Assembly (NCBI GenBank): GCA_013696015.1
Contig: JACCZI010000175.1
Location: forward strand, 1 to 14,652
Length of the DNA stretch: 14,652 nucleotides
Reading direction: 5' to 3'
Origin: Nocardioidaceae bacterium
Lineage (GTDB): Bacteria > Actinomycetota > Actinomycetes > Propionibacteriales > Nocardioidaceae
Below, piece after piece: positions 1 through 6,701 of the stretch. The first letter of the stretch is position 1. Each line of letters starts with the position of its first letter. The position numbers and the translations under genes are program-made. The notes below the pieces were generated by a model. That model was not told the origin of the DNA. It ran no database searches and saw nothing but the letters and a program-made list of their open reading frames with translations.

Positions 1-14
1 GTTCACATGGGATC

Positions 15-54
15 GGGACACTTCCAACGGGTTCGACCCTGTTGGGAGTGACCC
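15..54 (+). other. Strong imperfect hairpin in the 5' non-coding region
   Basis: Positions 1-132 contain no gene I can support. Bases 19-32 (CACTTCCAACGGGT) pair with 36-50 (ACCCTGTTGGGAGTG) around a TCG loop, with one bulged T at 40 and one G-T wobble. After an A-A mismatch, GGG 15-17 pairs with CCC 52-54. No T-run follows, so a classical intrinsic terminator is not shown. It could be a U-less terminator for an upstream gene outside the window, or a leader structure of the first gene. A second copy of one arm at 62-70 could compete for pairing. Confidence 0.5.
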
Positions 55-132
55 TGCGCCATTGGAAGTGGCGGACGCCACAGGCCGGTACGCAGCCGCA
101 GCGGAGCGGCGGTTCGGGATAGGGTCGAGGCC

Positions 133-549
133 ATGTCACCGGTGCTCGCGGTGTGCCTCGCGGTCGCCGTCATCGCGGTGGCCGTGGCCGTCGTGCTGGC
201 GGTCGCCCTGCGGCGTGCCCAGAGCAGCTTGGACGAGCTCCACTCCAGCGTCCAGCTGCTGCGGGAGGCGCCGCAACGCCAGCCGAGCACCGAGGTCGCG
301 GTGCTGCCCACACCGTACGCGCCGGTCGCGGTCGTGGTGCCGAGCTCCGAGCAGGTGTACCAGGCGGCGATGAGCCGTCCGCTGCTGCGGCTGGCCGCCC
401 TGTCGTACGGCGTGCGGCGGGCACTGCGACCGGAGAGTCGGGACCGGGTGAGCGCGCTGATGCGCCGGGAGTTCCGCCGCCGCAGAAAAATCCGGCAGCG
501 CGCCGGCCGACGGGCGGCGAGAATGGCCTCGGTGGAGAGGCAGTCGTGA
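133..549 (+). CDS. Small single-pass membrane protein, DUF948-like, upstream of alaS
   Basis: Encodes 138 residues and has no known function. Residues 3-26 are a strongly hydrophobic Ala/Val/Leu helix that follows the start directly, so it is probably an N-terminal membrane anchor. A short segment with helical character follows, then a Pro/Val-rich linker (about 48-72). The C-terminal half is very basic and Arg-rich (about 80-135) and probably cytoplasmic. Actinobacteria often carry a DUF948-type membrane protein at this place next to alaS; the assignment rests on context, topology and the SYGVRRAL-like segment, not on a strong motif. The start is uncertain: ATG 133 has GAGG only 2 nt upstream. 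A TANNNT hexamer (TAGGGT, 120-125) lies 7 nt before the ATG, which would fit a leaderless transcript, but no -35 is visible. In-frame GTG codons at 142 and 151 are alternatives. The stop overlaps the next start (GTGA). Confidence 0.75.
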   Translation: MSPVLAVCLAVAVIAVAVAVVLAVALRRAQSSLDELHSSVQLLREAPQRQPSTEVAVLPTPYAPVAVVVPSSEQVYQAAMSRPLLRLAALSYGVRRALRPESRDRVSALMRREFRRRRKIRQRAGRRAARMASVERQS

Positions 550-845
550 CGGGCCGGGCGTTCTGGTTCGCGATGGGCGCGGGCGCGGGACTGTACAGCT
601 CGCTGCGGGCCCGCCGACTGGCGTACCGCCTGACTCCTCCAGGCGTTGCGGATCAGGTGGCCGCCCTCGGCGTCGGCGCGCGAGCGTTCGCCGACGAGGT
701 GCGCATCGGGATGACCGAGAGAGAGGGCGAGATGGCGCGCCAGCTGGGCCTGGCGGCGGAGCGAGCTCCGCGGCCGGCGAGCGTGGAGCAGGGCGACCTG
801 CGACCACGAGCGCTGGCTGCCCCCGACCATGCCCCCTCGCTCTGA
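546..845 (+). CDS. Small conserved actinobacterial protein, DUF6167-like
   Basis: Encodes 99 residues with a GTG start at 546, inside the GTGA overlap with the preceding stop, which suggests coupled translation. The N-terminus (FWFAMGAGAGLYSSLRARR) is a short Gly/Ala hydrophobic segment followed by basic residues. The middle (TPPGVADQVAALGVGARAFADEVRIGMTEREGEMARQLG) looks like an amphipathic helix. This pattern matches the DUF6167 proteins found directly upstream of alaS in streptomycetes and relatives, from memory of the family. Function is unknown; a membrane-associated partner of the preceding protein is plausible but inferred. The reading frame stays open upstream to 153, but those residues are the other-frame shadow of the preceding gene. 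Eighteen nt separate its stop from alaS. Confidence 0.75.
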   Translation: MTGRAFWFAMGAGAGLYSSLRARRLAYRLTPPGVADQVAALGVGARAFADEVRIGMTEREGEMARQLGLAAERAPRPASVEQGDLRPRALAAPDHAPSL

Positions 846-850
846 CCCCT

Positions 851-858
851 GAGGTGAT
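851..858 (+). promoter_or_regulatory. alaS Shine-Dalgarno
   Basis: GAGGTGAT at 851-858 complements the 16S 3' end well and lies 5 nt before ATG 864. It is one of the clearest ribosome binding sites in the window and fixes the alaS start. Confidence 0.85.
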
Positions 859-863
859 TTCCC

Positions 864-3536
864 ATGCAGACCGCTGAGGTCCGCCGACGCTTCCTCGACC
901 ACTTCTCGCGGTACGACCACACCGTCGTGCCGTCGTCCCCGCTCGTCTACGACGACCCCACCCTGCTCTTCGTCGGCGCCGGCATGGTGCCGTTCAAGCC
1001 GTACTTCGTCGGGGACGAGACCCCGCCGTTCGCCCGTGCGGTCAGCGTGCAGAAGTGTGTGCGTACGACCGACATCGAGGAGGTCGGCAAGACCACCAGG
1101 CACGGCACGTTCTTCCAGATGTGCGGCAACTTCTCGTTCGGTGACTACTTCAAGCAGCGCGCGATCGAGCTGGCCTGGGAGCTGGTGACCAAGCCGCAGT
1201 CCGACGGCGGTTACGGCTTCGACGAGGCGCGGCTCTACCCAAGCGTCTACTTCGAGGACGACGAATCGATTGCGCTCTGGAAGAAGGTCGCCGGGCTCCC
1301 GGACGACCGGATCATGCGGCGCGGCAAGAAAGACAACTACTGGTCCATGGGCGTCCCCGGCCCATGTGGCCCGGACTCCGAGATCCACTTCGACCGTGGC
1401 CCCGAGTACGGCCCCGACGGTGACTGGGACGCCGGCGACCGCTACCTGGAGTTCTGGAACCTGGTGTTCATGCAGAACATACGGGGCGAGGGTGACGGCA
1501 AGGACGACTACGAGATCGTCGGCGATCTGCCTCAGAAGAACATCGACACCGGCATGGGTCTGGAGCGCGTCGCCTACCTGCTGCAGGGCGTGGCGAACCT
1601 GTACGAGATCGACGAGGTCTTCCCGGTCATCCAGCGCGCCGTCGAGATGTCCGGTCGGCGTTACGGCAGCGAGCACGAGGACGACGTACGGTTCCGGGTC
1701 GTCGGGGACCACGTACGCAGCGCGCTGATGCTGCTGGTGGACGGCATCACACCGGGCAACGAGGGTCGGGGGTACGTCCTGCGCCGGCTGATCCGGCGGG
1801 CGGTCCGCTCGATGCGCCTGCTCGGTGTGGACGCGCCGACGCTGCCGGAGCTGTTGCCGGTCAGCAAAGACCTGATGCGCGAGTCCTATGCGGAGGTCGA
1901 CACCTCGTGGGGCCGGGTCTCGCAGATCGCCTATGCGGAGGAGGAGGCGTTTCGGGCCACGCTGCGGACCGGCACGCAGATCTTCGACGGAGCAGTTCGG
2001 CAGGCCCAGAGCCGAGGTAGCGGCCTGTCGGGCGAGGAGGCGTTCCGGCTGCACGACACGTACGGCTTCCCCATCGACCTCACGCTGGAGATGGCCAGCG
2101 AGCAGGGCGTGTCGGTTGACGCAGCCGAGTTCAAGCGCCTGATGGACACGCAGCGGCAGCGCGCCAAGAGCGACTCCGCGGCCAAGAAGGCCAAGCACGG
2201 CGATACCGCCGCGTACCGGGCTGTTGCCGACGCGCTCGGCGAGTCCGTGCAATTCACCGGCTACGACGAGGTGGTCTCCGACGCCACCGTGCGCGGCGTC
2301 GTGTCCGACGTGGGCAGCGTGACGGCTGCGGTCGCCGGAGACGTCGTCGAGGTCGTGCTCGACCGGACCCCGTTCTATGCCGAAGGCGGCGGTCAGCTGG
2401 CCGACGAGGGGACGATCGAGCTCGCGAACGGTGCCCGGCTGCGGGTGCTCGACGTGCAGTCGCCGATCCGTGGCCTCATCGTCCACGAGGTCGAGGTCCT
2501 GGAGGGTGAGCTGACCGTCGGCACCGCTGCCTCGGCGCACGTCGATGTCGAGCGGCGGCGCTCCATCAGCCGTTCGCACACGGCGACGCACATGGCGCAC
2601 AAGGCGTTCCGCGAAGCGCTCGGAGAGACGGCGACGCAAGCCGGCAGCGAGAACGCACCGGGACGCTTCCGCTTCGACTTCTCCACCACCGGGGCCGTCC
2701 CCGACTCGGTGCTCGGTGACGTCGAAGCCCGCGTCAACGATCTCGTGCTCGCCGACCTCGGGGTCTACGCCGAGCTCATGACGCAGGAGCAGGCACGCCG
2801 CGCCGGTGCCATGGCGCTGTTCGGGGAGAAGTACGGCGACGAGGTCCGCGTGATCTCGGTCGGCGACTGGGCGCGGGAGCTGTGCGGCGGGACGCACGCC
2901 GGCCGGTCCGGTCAGCTGGGTGTCGTCAAGCTCCTGGGGGAGAGCTCCATCGGTTCCGGCGTACGCCGTGTCGAGGCGCTCGTTGGGGCCGACGCCTACC
3001 GTTTCCTGGCGCGCGAGCACGTCTTAGTTGCACAGCTGTCCGAGGCGCTCAAGACGCGCCGCGAGGAGCTCCCGGAACGGGTCCACGACCTGGTGGAGCG
3101 GCTGCGCACCGCCGAGAAGGAGATCGAACGGGTCCGGCTGCAGCAGCTGCTGGCGACCGCCGGTGACCTCGCGGCAGCGGCGGACGTGGTGGCCGGGGTT
3201 GTCTACGTCGGGCACCGCGCTCCAGACGGTGTCACGGCGGTCGACGTACGCCGGCTCGCACTCGACGTCCGCGGTCGGCTTCCGGCTGACCGACCCGGAG
3301 TCGTGACAGTGCTGGGGTGCGCCGACGGCAAGCCGTCCGTTGTGGTCGCGGTCAACGACGTGGGGCGCGACGCCGGGTTGTCCGCCAACGACCTGGTCAA
3401 GCTCGCGGCGGGGGTCCTCGGCGGGAGCGGTGGGGGCAAGGCTGACGTCGCTCAGGGCGGGGGCACCGACCCGGCGCGGATGACCGAGGCGCTAGACCGG
3501 GTCGCTGCGGCCTTCACTGCGGCCACCGACGGCTGA
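864..3536 (+). CDS. alaS: Alanyl-tRNA synthetase
   Basis: Encodes 890 residues, full length for a bacterial AlaRS. It charges tRNA-Ala with alanine in the cytoplasm and clears Ser/Gly mischarging with its editing domain. The class II catalytic core starts at residue 1 (VRRRFLDHFSRYDHTVVPSSPL) and has the motif-2 region around RTTDIEEVGKTTRHGTFFQM and NFSFGDYF. The editing domain carries the zinc-type ligands HTATH (H572, H576) and CGGTH (C674, H678), with the typical QAGS and RFDF stretches between them. A Glu/Arg-rich coiled coil (about 715-760) leads to the C-Ala domain, which ends in GGSGGGKADVAQGGG. The start is set by a strong Shine-Dalgarno 5 nt upstream. The stop is followed, in the same frame and after only one codon, by the GTG start of ruvX. 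Nothing essential is missing. Confidence 0.98.
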   Translation: MQTAEVRRRFLDHFSRYDHTVVPSSPLVYDDPTLLFVGAGMVPFKPYFVGDETPPFARAVSVQKCVRTTDIEEVGKTTRHGTFFQMCGNFSFGDYFKQRAIELAWELVTKPQSDGGYGFDEARLYPSVYFEDDESIALWKKVAGLPDDRIMRRGKKDNYWSMGVPGPCGPDSEIHFDRGPEYGPDGDWDAGDRYLEFWNLVFMQNIRGEGDGKDDYEIVGDLPQKNIDTGMGLERVAYLLQGVANLYEIDEVFPVIQRAVEMSGRRYGSEHEDDVRFRVVGDHVRSALMLLVDGITPGNEGRGYVLRRLIRRAVRSMRLLGVDAPTLPELLPVSKDLMRESYAEVDTSWGRVSQIAYAEEEAFRATLRTGTQIFDGAVRQAQSRGSGLSGEEAFRLHDTYGFPIDLTLEMASEQGVSVDAAEFKRLMDTQRQRAKSDSAAKKAKHGDTAAYRAVADALGESVQFTGYDEVVSDATVRGVVSDVGSVTAAVAGDVVEVVLDRTPFYAEGGGQLADEGTIELANGARLRVLDVQSPIRGLIVHEVEVLEGELTVGTAASAHVDVERRRSISRSHTATHMAHKAFREALGETATQAGSENAPGRFRFDFSTTGAVPDSVLGDVEARVNDLVLADLGVYAELMTQEQARRAGAMALFGEKYGDEVRVISVGDWARELCGGTHAGRSGQLGVVKLLGESSIGSGVRRVEALVGADAYRFLAREHVLVAQLSEALKTRREELPERVHDLVERLRTAEKEIERVRLQQLLATAGDLAAAADVVAGVVYVGHRAPDGVTAVDVRRLALDVRGRLPADRPGVVTVLGCADGKPSVVVAVNDVGRDAGLSANDLVKLAAGVLGGSGGGKADVAQGGGTDPARMTEALDRVAAAFTAATDG

Positions 3537-3539
3537 GGC

Positions 3540-4004
3540 GTGGCGTTTCGCAGCGGCGTTCGGCTCGGCGTCGACGTCGGCACGGTACGCATCGGCGTCG
3601 CGGCCAGTGACCCTGCCGGGCTGCTGGCGACACCGGTCGAGACGGTGCCGGCCGGCAGGGGCTCAATGGCTCGGCTGGCGGCTCTCGCCCAGGAGCGTTC
3701 GGCCGTCGAGATCGTGGTCGGGCTGCCGCGCTCGTTGGCCGGGCACGAGGGCCCCGCCGCGATGCAGGTGCGCGCCTATGCTGTGCGACTGGCACGCGAG
3801 GTGCACCCGCGCCCGGTGCGGCTGGTCGACGAGCGCCTGACCACGCGCAGCGCGGAGCGCACCTTGGCAGACAGCGGACGAAAGGGGGCCGAACGGCGCG
3901 CCGTGATCGACCAGGCGGCGGCCGTCGAGATCCTGCAGTCGGCTTTGGACGCCGAACGTACGCTCGGCTCGGCTCCCGGAGAGACGCTCGAGGTGGAGAT
4001 GTGA
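3540..4004 (+). CDS. ruvX: Putative pre-16S rRNA nuclease / Holliday junction resolvase-like RuvX (YqgF)
   Basis: Encodes 154 residues with an RNase H fold. The family processes the 5' end of 16S rRNA in E. coli; a Holliday junction role has also been proposed. The first beta hairpin is LGVDVGTVRIGVA, with the likely metal ligand D12. VGLPRSLAG (60-68) matches the family VGLP motif. DERLTT (97-102) carries the second acidic residue, and the C-terminal helix has IDQAAAVEIL (123-132) with the third. Length is normal. GTG 3540 is the only start that keeps D12, because the alaS stop lies in the same frame 6 nt upstream. GAGG overlaps that stop and leaves a spacer of only 1 nt, so reinitiation by ribosomes finishing alaS is likely. 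The stop overlaps the mltG start (GTGA). Confidence 0.93.
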   Translation: MAFRSGVRLGVDVGTVRIGVAASDPAGLLATPVETVPAGRGSMARLAALAQERSAVEIVVGLPRSLAGHEGPAAMQVRAYAVRLAREVHPRPVRLVDERLTTRSAERTLADSGRKGAERRAVIDQAAAVEILQSALDAERTLGSAPGETLEVEM

Positions 4005-5122
4005 GCGACACCGGACTGGACCTGGCCGCCGGACCGGCCGACCGGGCTCGCGGTCACAGCCGACGCGGGTTCGGCTGCCTGGCGGTCCTGCTCGCACTTG
4101 CCGTCGTCGGGATCGGCCTGTTCGTCGTGGTCACCAGGGGCGTCGACTACCTGGACTCCCGGCTGAACGGACCCGACGACTACGCGGGGGAGGGTCGCGG
4201 CTCCGTGCGGGTCACCGTGAAACCGGGTCAGACGGCGACTGACATTGCCACGACGCTGGTGGCCAAGAACGTGGTCAAGAGCGTGGGCGCGTTCACGCAG
4301 GCTGCCGGTGCCGACCCCGACGGCGACACCATCCAGCCCGGGGTCTATACCCTCCAACGCGAGATGTCCGGCGAGTCGGCGCTGGCCCTCCTGCTGGATG
4401 ACAGCAGCCGGCTCGAGGTGCAGGTGGCGCTTCCGGAGGGTCTCACCACCGACGAGATCGTGACCTCGATCGCGGGACAGAGCGACCTGCGGGCAGCCGA
4501 CCTGCGGGCCGTGCTGAGGCGCCCCGAGTCGCTCGGTCTGCCGGCCTACGCCGACGGCCAGGTAGATGGCTACCTGTTCCCCGCCAGCTACACGATCGGG
4601 CCGGGCACGAGCGCCCGGGACATGCTCACGATGATGGTCGAGCGTTTCCAGCAGGCTGCCTCCGATCTCGACCTCGTGGCGCGGGCCGAGCAGCAGGGAG
4701 TGAGTCCTCACGACGCCGTGACGGTCGCCAGCCTCATCGAGGCCGAAGCCAGCCGACCGCAGGACCTGGCCCGGGTCGCCGCGGTCATCTACAACCGCGA
4801 CGATGCGGGGATCGCGCTGCAGCTCGACTCCACCGTGCACTACATCGCCGGCACCAGCGGCCAGGTGTTCACGACCGAGGAGGAGCGGGCCATCGACTCG
4901 CCGTACAACACCTATCTGTACCCCGGGCTGCCTCCCGGGGCGATTGGTGCGCCGGGCGAAGCGGCGCTGGAGGCGGCGCTGGAGCCGGCATCCGGTCCGG
5001 AGCTCTACTTCGTCACCGTCAACCCCAGCACCGGCAGGACGTTGTTTGCCAGAACGCTCAGCCAGCACAACGCCAACGTGGCTCGGCTTCGGGCCTTCTG
5101 CCGTTCCTCCGACGCCTGCTGA
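4001..5122 (+). CDS. mltG: Endolytic murein transglycosylase MltG
   Basis: Encodes 373 residues with a GTG start in a 4-bp overlap with ruvX. MltG cleaves nascent peptidoglycan strands at the outer face of the membrane and is thought to set glycan length. A short cytoplasmic tail (1-23, RR before the helix) is followed by one membrane helix (about 24-44). A LysM-like subdomain follows (VRVTVKPGQTATDIATTLV, about 69-87), then the YceG catalytic domain. VDGYLFPASYTI (188-199) and ASLIEAEAS (243-251) are recognisable; E247 aligns with the E. coli catalytic Glu218. LQLDSTVHY (273-281) and SPYNTYLYPGLPPGAIGAPG (300-319) match the active-site cleft signature. Length is typical. The next gene, aroE, starts 5 nt after the stop. 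Confidence 0.95.
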   Translation: MSDTGLDLAAGPADRARGHSRRGFGCLAVLLALAVVGIGLFVVVTRGVDYLDSRLNGPDDYAGEGRGSVRVTVKPGQTATDIATTLVAKNVVKSVGAFTQAAGADPDGDTIQPGVYTLQREMSGESALALLLDDSSRLEVQVALPEGLTTDEIVTSIAGQSDLRAADLRAVLRRPESLGLPAYADGQVDGYLFPASYTIGPGTSARDMLTMMVERFQQAASDLDLVARAEQQGVSPHDAVTVASLIEAEASRPQDLARVAAVIYNRDDAGIALQLDSTVHYIAGTSGQVFTTEEERAIDSPYNTYLYPGLPPGAIGAPGEAALEAALEPASGPELYFVTVNPSTGRTLFARTLSQHNANVARLRAFCRSSDAC

Positions 5123-5127
5123 GCGTC

Positions 5128-5937
5128 ATGGTCTTTCGCTGCGCCGTGCTCGGGTCGCCCATCGAGCACTCGCTGTCGCCCGTCATGCACCGTGCTGCGT
5201 ACGGGGTGCTCGGGCTGGACTGGCGGTACGACGCGTACCAGATCGACGTCACCGCCCTGGCCGGGTTCATGGCCGATCTCGACGAGTCGTGGCGCGGCCT
5301 GTCGCTGACCATGCCGCTGAAGCGAGCCGTGCTGCCGATGCTGGACGAGGTGTCGCTGGTTGCCCGGGACGTGTCCGCGGTTAATACCGTGACCTTCGAC
5401 GGTCGCCGCCGGCTCGGCGACAACACCGACGTTCCCGGGATGGTCGCCGCGCTGGCCGAACGTGGCGTTGGCGCCGTTCAGCGCGCCGCGGTGCTCGGAA
5501 CCGGTGCGACCGCTGCCTCGGCCGTCGCCGCGCTCGGTCGGCTCGGGGTCACCCGGATCAGCGTGTACGGGCGGCACCGCGATCGCACCGCCGCGTTGGT
5601 GTCCTGGGCGACGAGTCGGGGGATCAGAGCACAGATGCTGCCGCTGCTCACGACCCCCGACGCGCCGGTCGAGGTGCTGGTGTCGACCGTGCCGGCCGAG
5701 GCGTTGACGGGGGTCGGGGACGAGATGGTGTCGCAGGCAAGCACCGTTCTCGACGTGAGCTACTCACCGTGGCCGTCTCCGTTGCTCGCCCGAGCAACCG
5801 CCGCCGGCCGGACGACGGTCACCGGTGTGGACCTTTTGGCGCATCAGGGCGCCCTCCAGGTGCGGGCGATGACCGGACGAGACGTGGCTGTCGATGTGCT
5901 GCGAGACGCCGCGTTGGCGACACTGGTCACCAACTAG
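5128..5937 (+). CDS. aroE: Shikimate dehydrogenase
   Basis: Encodes 269 residues. AroE reduces 3-dehydroshikimate to shikimate with NADPH. The N-terminal substrate domain has GSPIEHSLSPVMH (9-21, shikimate-binding serines S15 and S17), LTMPLK with catalytic K65, SAVNT (83-87) and GDNTD with D101. The nucleotide domain has VLGTGATAAS (122-131), a variant of the usual GAGG(A/T)A(R/K)A loop, and GRHRDR (148-153) in place of the usual NRTxxR phosphate clamp. The C-terminus has the expected YSPWPSPLL and a substrate-facing LLAHQGALQ. ATG 5128 lies 5 nt after the mltG stop and has only a weak Shine-Dalgarno, so coupling with mltG is likely. The substrate site is complete. The departures in the cofactor clamp leave NADP versus NAD preference open. 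Confidence 0.93.
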   Translation: MVFRCAVLGSPIEHSLSPVMHRAAYGVLGLDWRYDAYQIDVTALAGFMADLDESWRGLSLTMPLKRAVLPMLDEVSLVARDVSAVNTVTFDGRRRLGDNTDVPGMVAALAERGVGAVQRAAVLGTGATAASAVAALGRLGVTRISVYGRHRDRTAALVSWATSRGIRAQMLPLLTTPDAPVEVLVSTVPAEALTGVGDEMVSQASTVLDVSYSPWPSPLLARATAAGRTTVTGVDLLAHQGALQVRAMTGRDVAVDVLRDAALATLVTN

Positions 5938-5947
5938 GCTCGCCGAG

Positions 5948-6643
5948 GTGACGACCGACCAGGTGGTGGCCGCCATCTGCTGTGCGGCCGTCGCGGGCGC
6001 CATCGGTCTGGTCGTGCCGCGTGCGCTGGCCCGGCTCCCCGAGCCCGAGGAGGCCGACGCCGACAAGCCGGCCTACGCCGCTCTGGCTAGCACCCGAGGC
6101 CTGGGCGGCTGGGCTGCCGGTGCTGCGGCTGTGGTGGCCGGGTCCATCGGCGCGGTGCTCGGCGCAGACTGGTCGCTGCCCGCGTGGGTCTACCTCAGCG
6201 TGGTCGGTGTCACGCTGGGCTTCGTCGACTGGCACACCAAGCTGCTGCCCTACCGGATCGTCGCACCGTCGTACGTCGTCGTCGGGCTGCTGTTGGGGGT
6301 GGCGGCGGTGGTGACGCAGGACCGTGGCGCGGCGACACGGGCGGTGATCGCCTGGGTCGGGGCGTTCGCGATGTTCTACCTGCTCAACCTGATCCACCCG
6401 GCCGGGATGGGCTACGGCGACGTCCGGCTGTCCGGCCTGCTGGCCATGGCCTTAGGCTGGCTGGGCTGGGTCGAGCTGATGGTGGGCCTGTACGCCGGGT
6501 TCCTGCTCGGCGCCGTCGTGGGCGGGATCCTCGCCCTGGCCCGGGTGGTCGACCGCAAGAGCTACCCGTTCGGACCGTTCATGCTGGCCGGCGCCTGGGT
6601 CGGCGTCGTCGCCGGACCGCTCACGTCGTCGTGGTGGGCGTGA
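5948..6643 (+). CDS. A24 family prepilin peptidase (single-domain, no methylase Cys domain)
   Basis: Encodes 231 residues from GTG 5948 and is mostly membrane helices. A24 aspartic peptidases cut the leader of type IV, Flp/Tad or competence pseudopilins at the cytoplasmic membrane face. Both catalytic aspartates are visible: D94 in GFVDWHTKLLP and D158 in GMGYGDVRLS, the GxGD motif. A YPFGPFMLAGAW segment (206-217) is typical of the C-terminal helices. The N-terminal cytoplasmic Cys-rich N-methylation domain of PilD is absent, as in TadV/CpaA and PppA-like short forms. An ATG at 5894 in the same frame would overlap aroE by 44 nt and add non-homologous residues, so I prefer GTG 5948, although no separated Shine-Dalgarno precedes it. 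It sits between aroE and aroC with no pilin gene nearby; its substrates must be encoded elsewhere. Confidence 0.88.
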   Translation: MTTDQVVAAICCAAVAGAIGLVVPRALARLPEPEEADADKPAYAALASTRGLGGWAAGAAAVVAGSIGAVLGADWSLPAWVYLSVVGVTLGFVDWHTKLLPYRIVAPSYVVVGLLLGVAAVVTQDRGAATRAVIAWVGAFAMFYLLNLIHPAGMGYGDVRLSGLLAMALGWLGWVELMVGLYAGFLLGAVVGGILALARVVDRKSYPFGPFMLAGAWVGVVAGPLTSSWWA

Positions 6644-6658
6644 GGCAGCTCCGCTGCC
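6644..6658. other. Short perfect hairpin between the prepilin peptidase and aroC
   Basis: GGCAGC at 6644-6649 pairs with GCTGCC at 6653-6658 around a 3-nt loop, starting on the base after the peptidase stop codon. No T-run follows. It lies in the 58-bp gap before aroC, one of the longer gaps in the + strand cluster. It may be a weak terminator or 3'-end stabiliser; the function is inferred. Confidence 0.4.
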
Positions 6659-6701
6659 ACATGAACCAAGACCGCCGTGCCCGCGTGACAGACTGCTCGG
6701 C

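Noticed and set aside
1..132. Possible 3' end of an upstream gene
   Set aside because: Frame 1 reaches a stop at 51 after 16 residues with no recognisable sequence, and the region is taken up by inverted repeats. No coding claim can be supported.
3..3020. 1005-residue open frame on the - strand
   Set aside because: It lies antisense to alaS with complete motifs and to the two small genes, has low-complexity Arg/Asp/Val-rich composition and no recognisable domain. Long antisense frames are expected at this G+C.
3776..5068. 430-residue open frame on the - strand opposite ruvX-mltG
   Set aside because: Antisense shadow with no family motifs; the + strand genes are unambiguous.
5894..5947. Upstream ATG for the prepilin peptidase
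   Set aside because: It would overlap aroE by 44 nt and add a Cys/Trp/Arg-rich stretch that is just the out-of-frame aroE 3' end. GTG 5948 gives a normal membrane-helix start.
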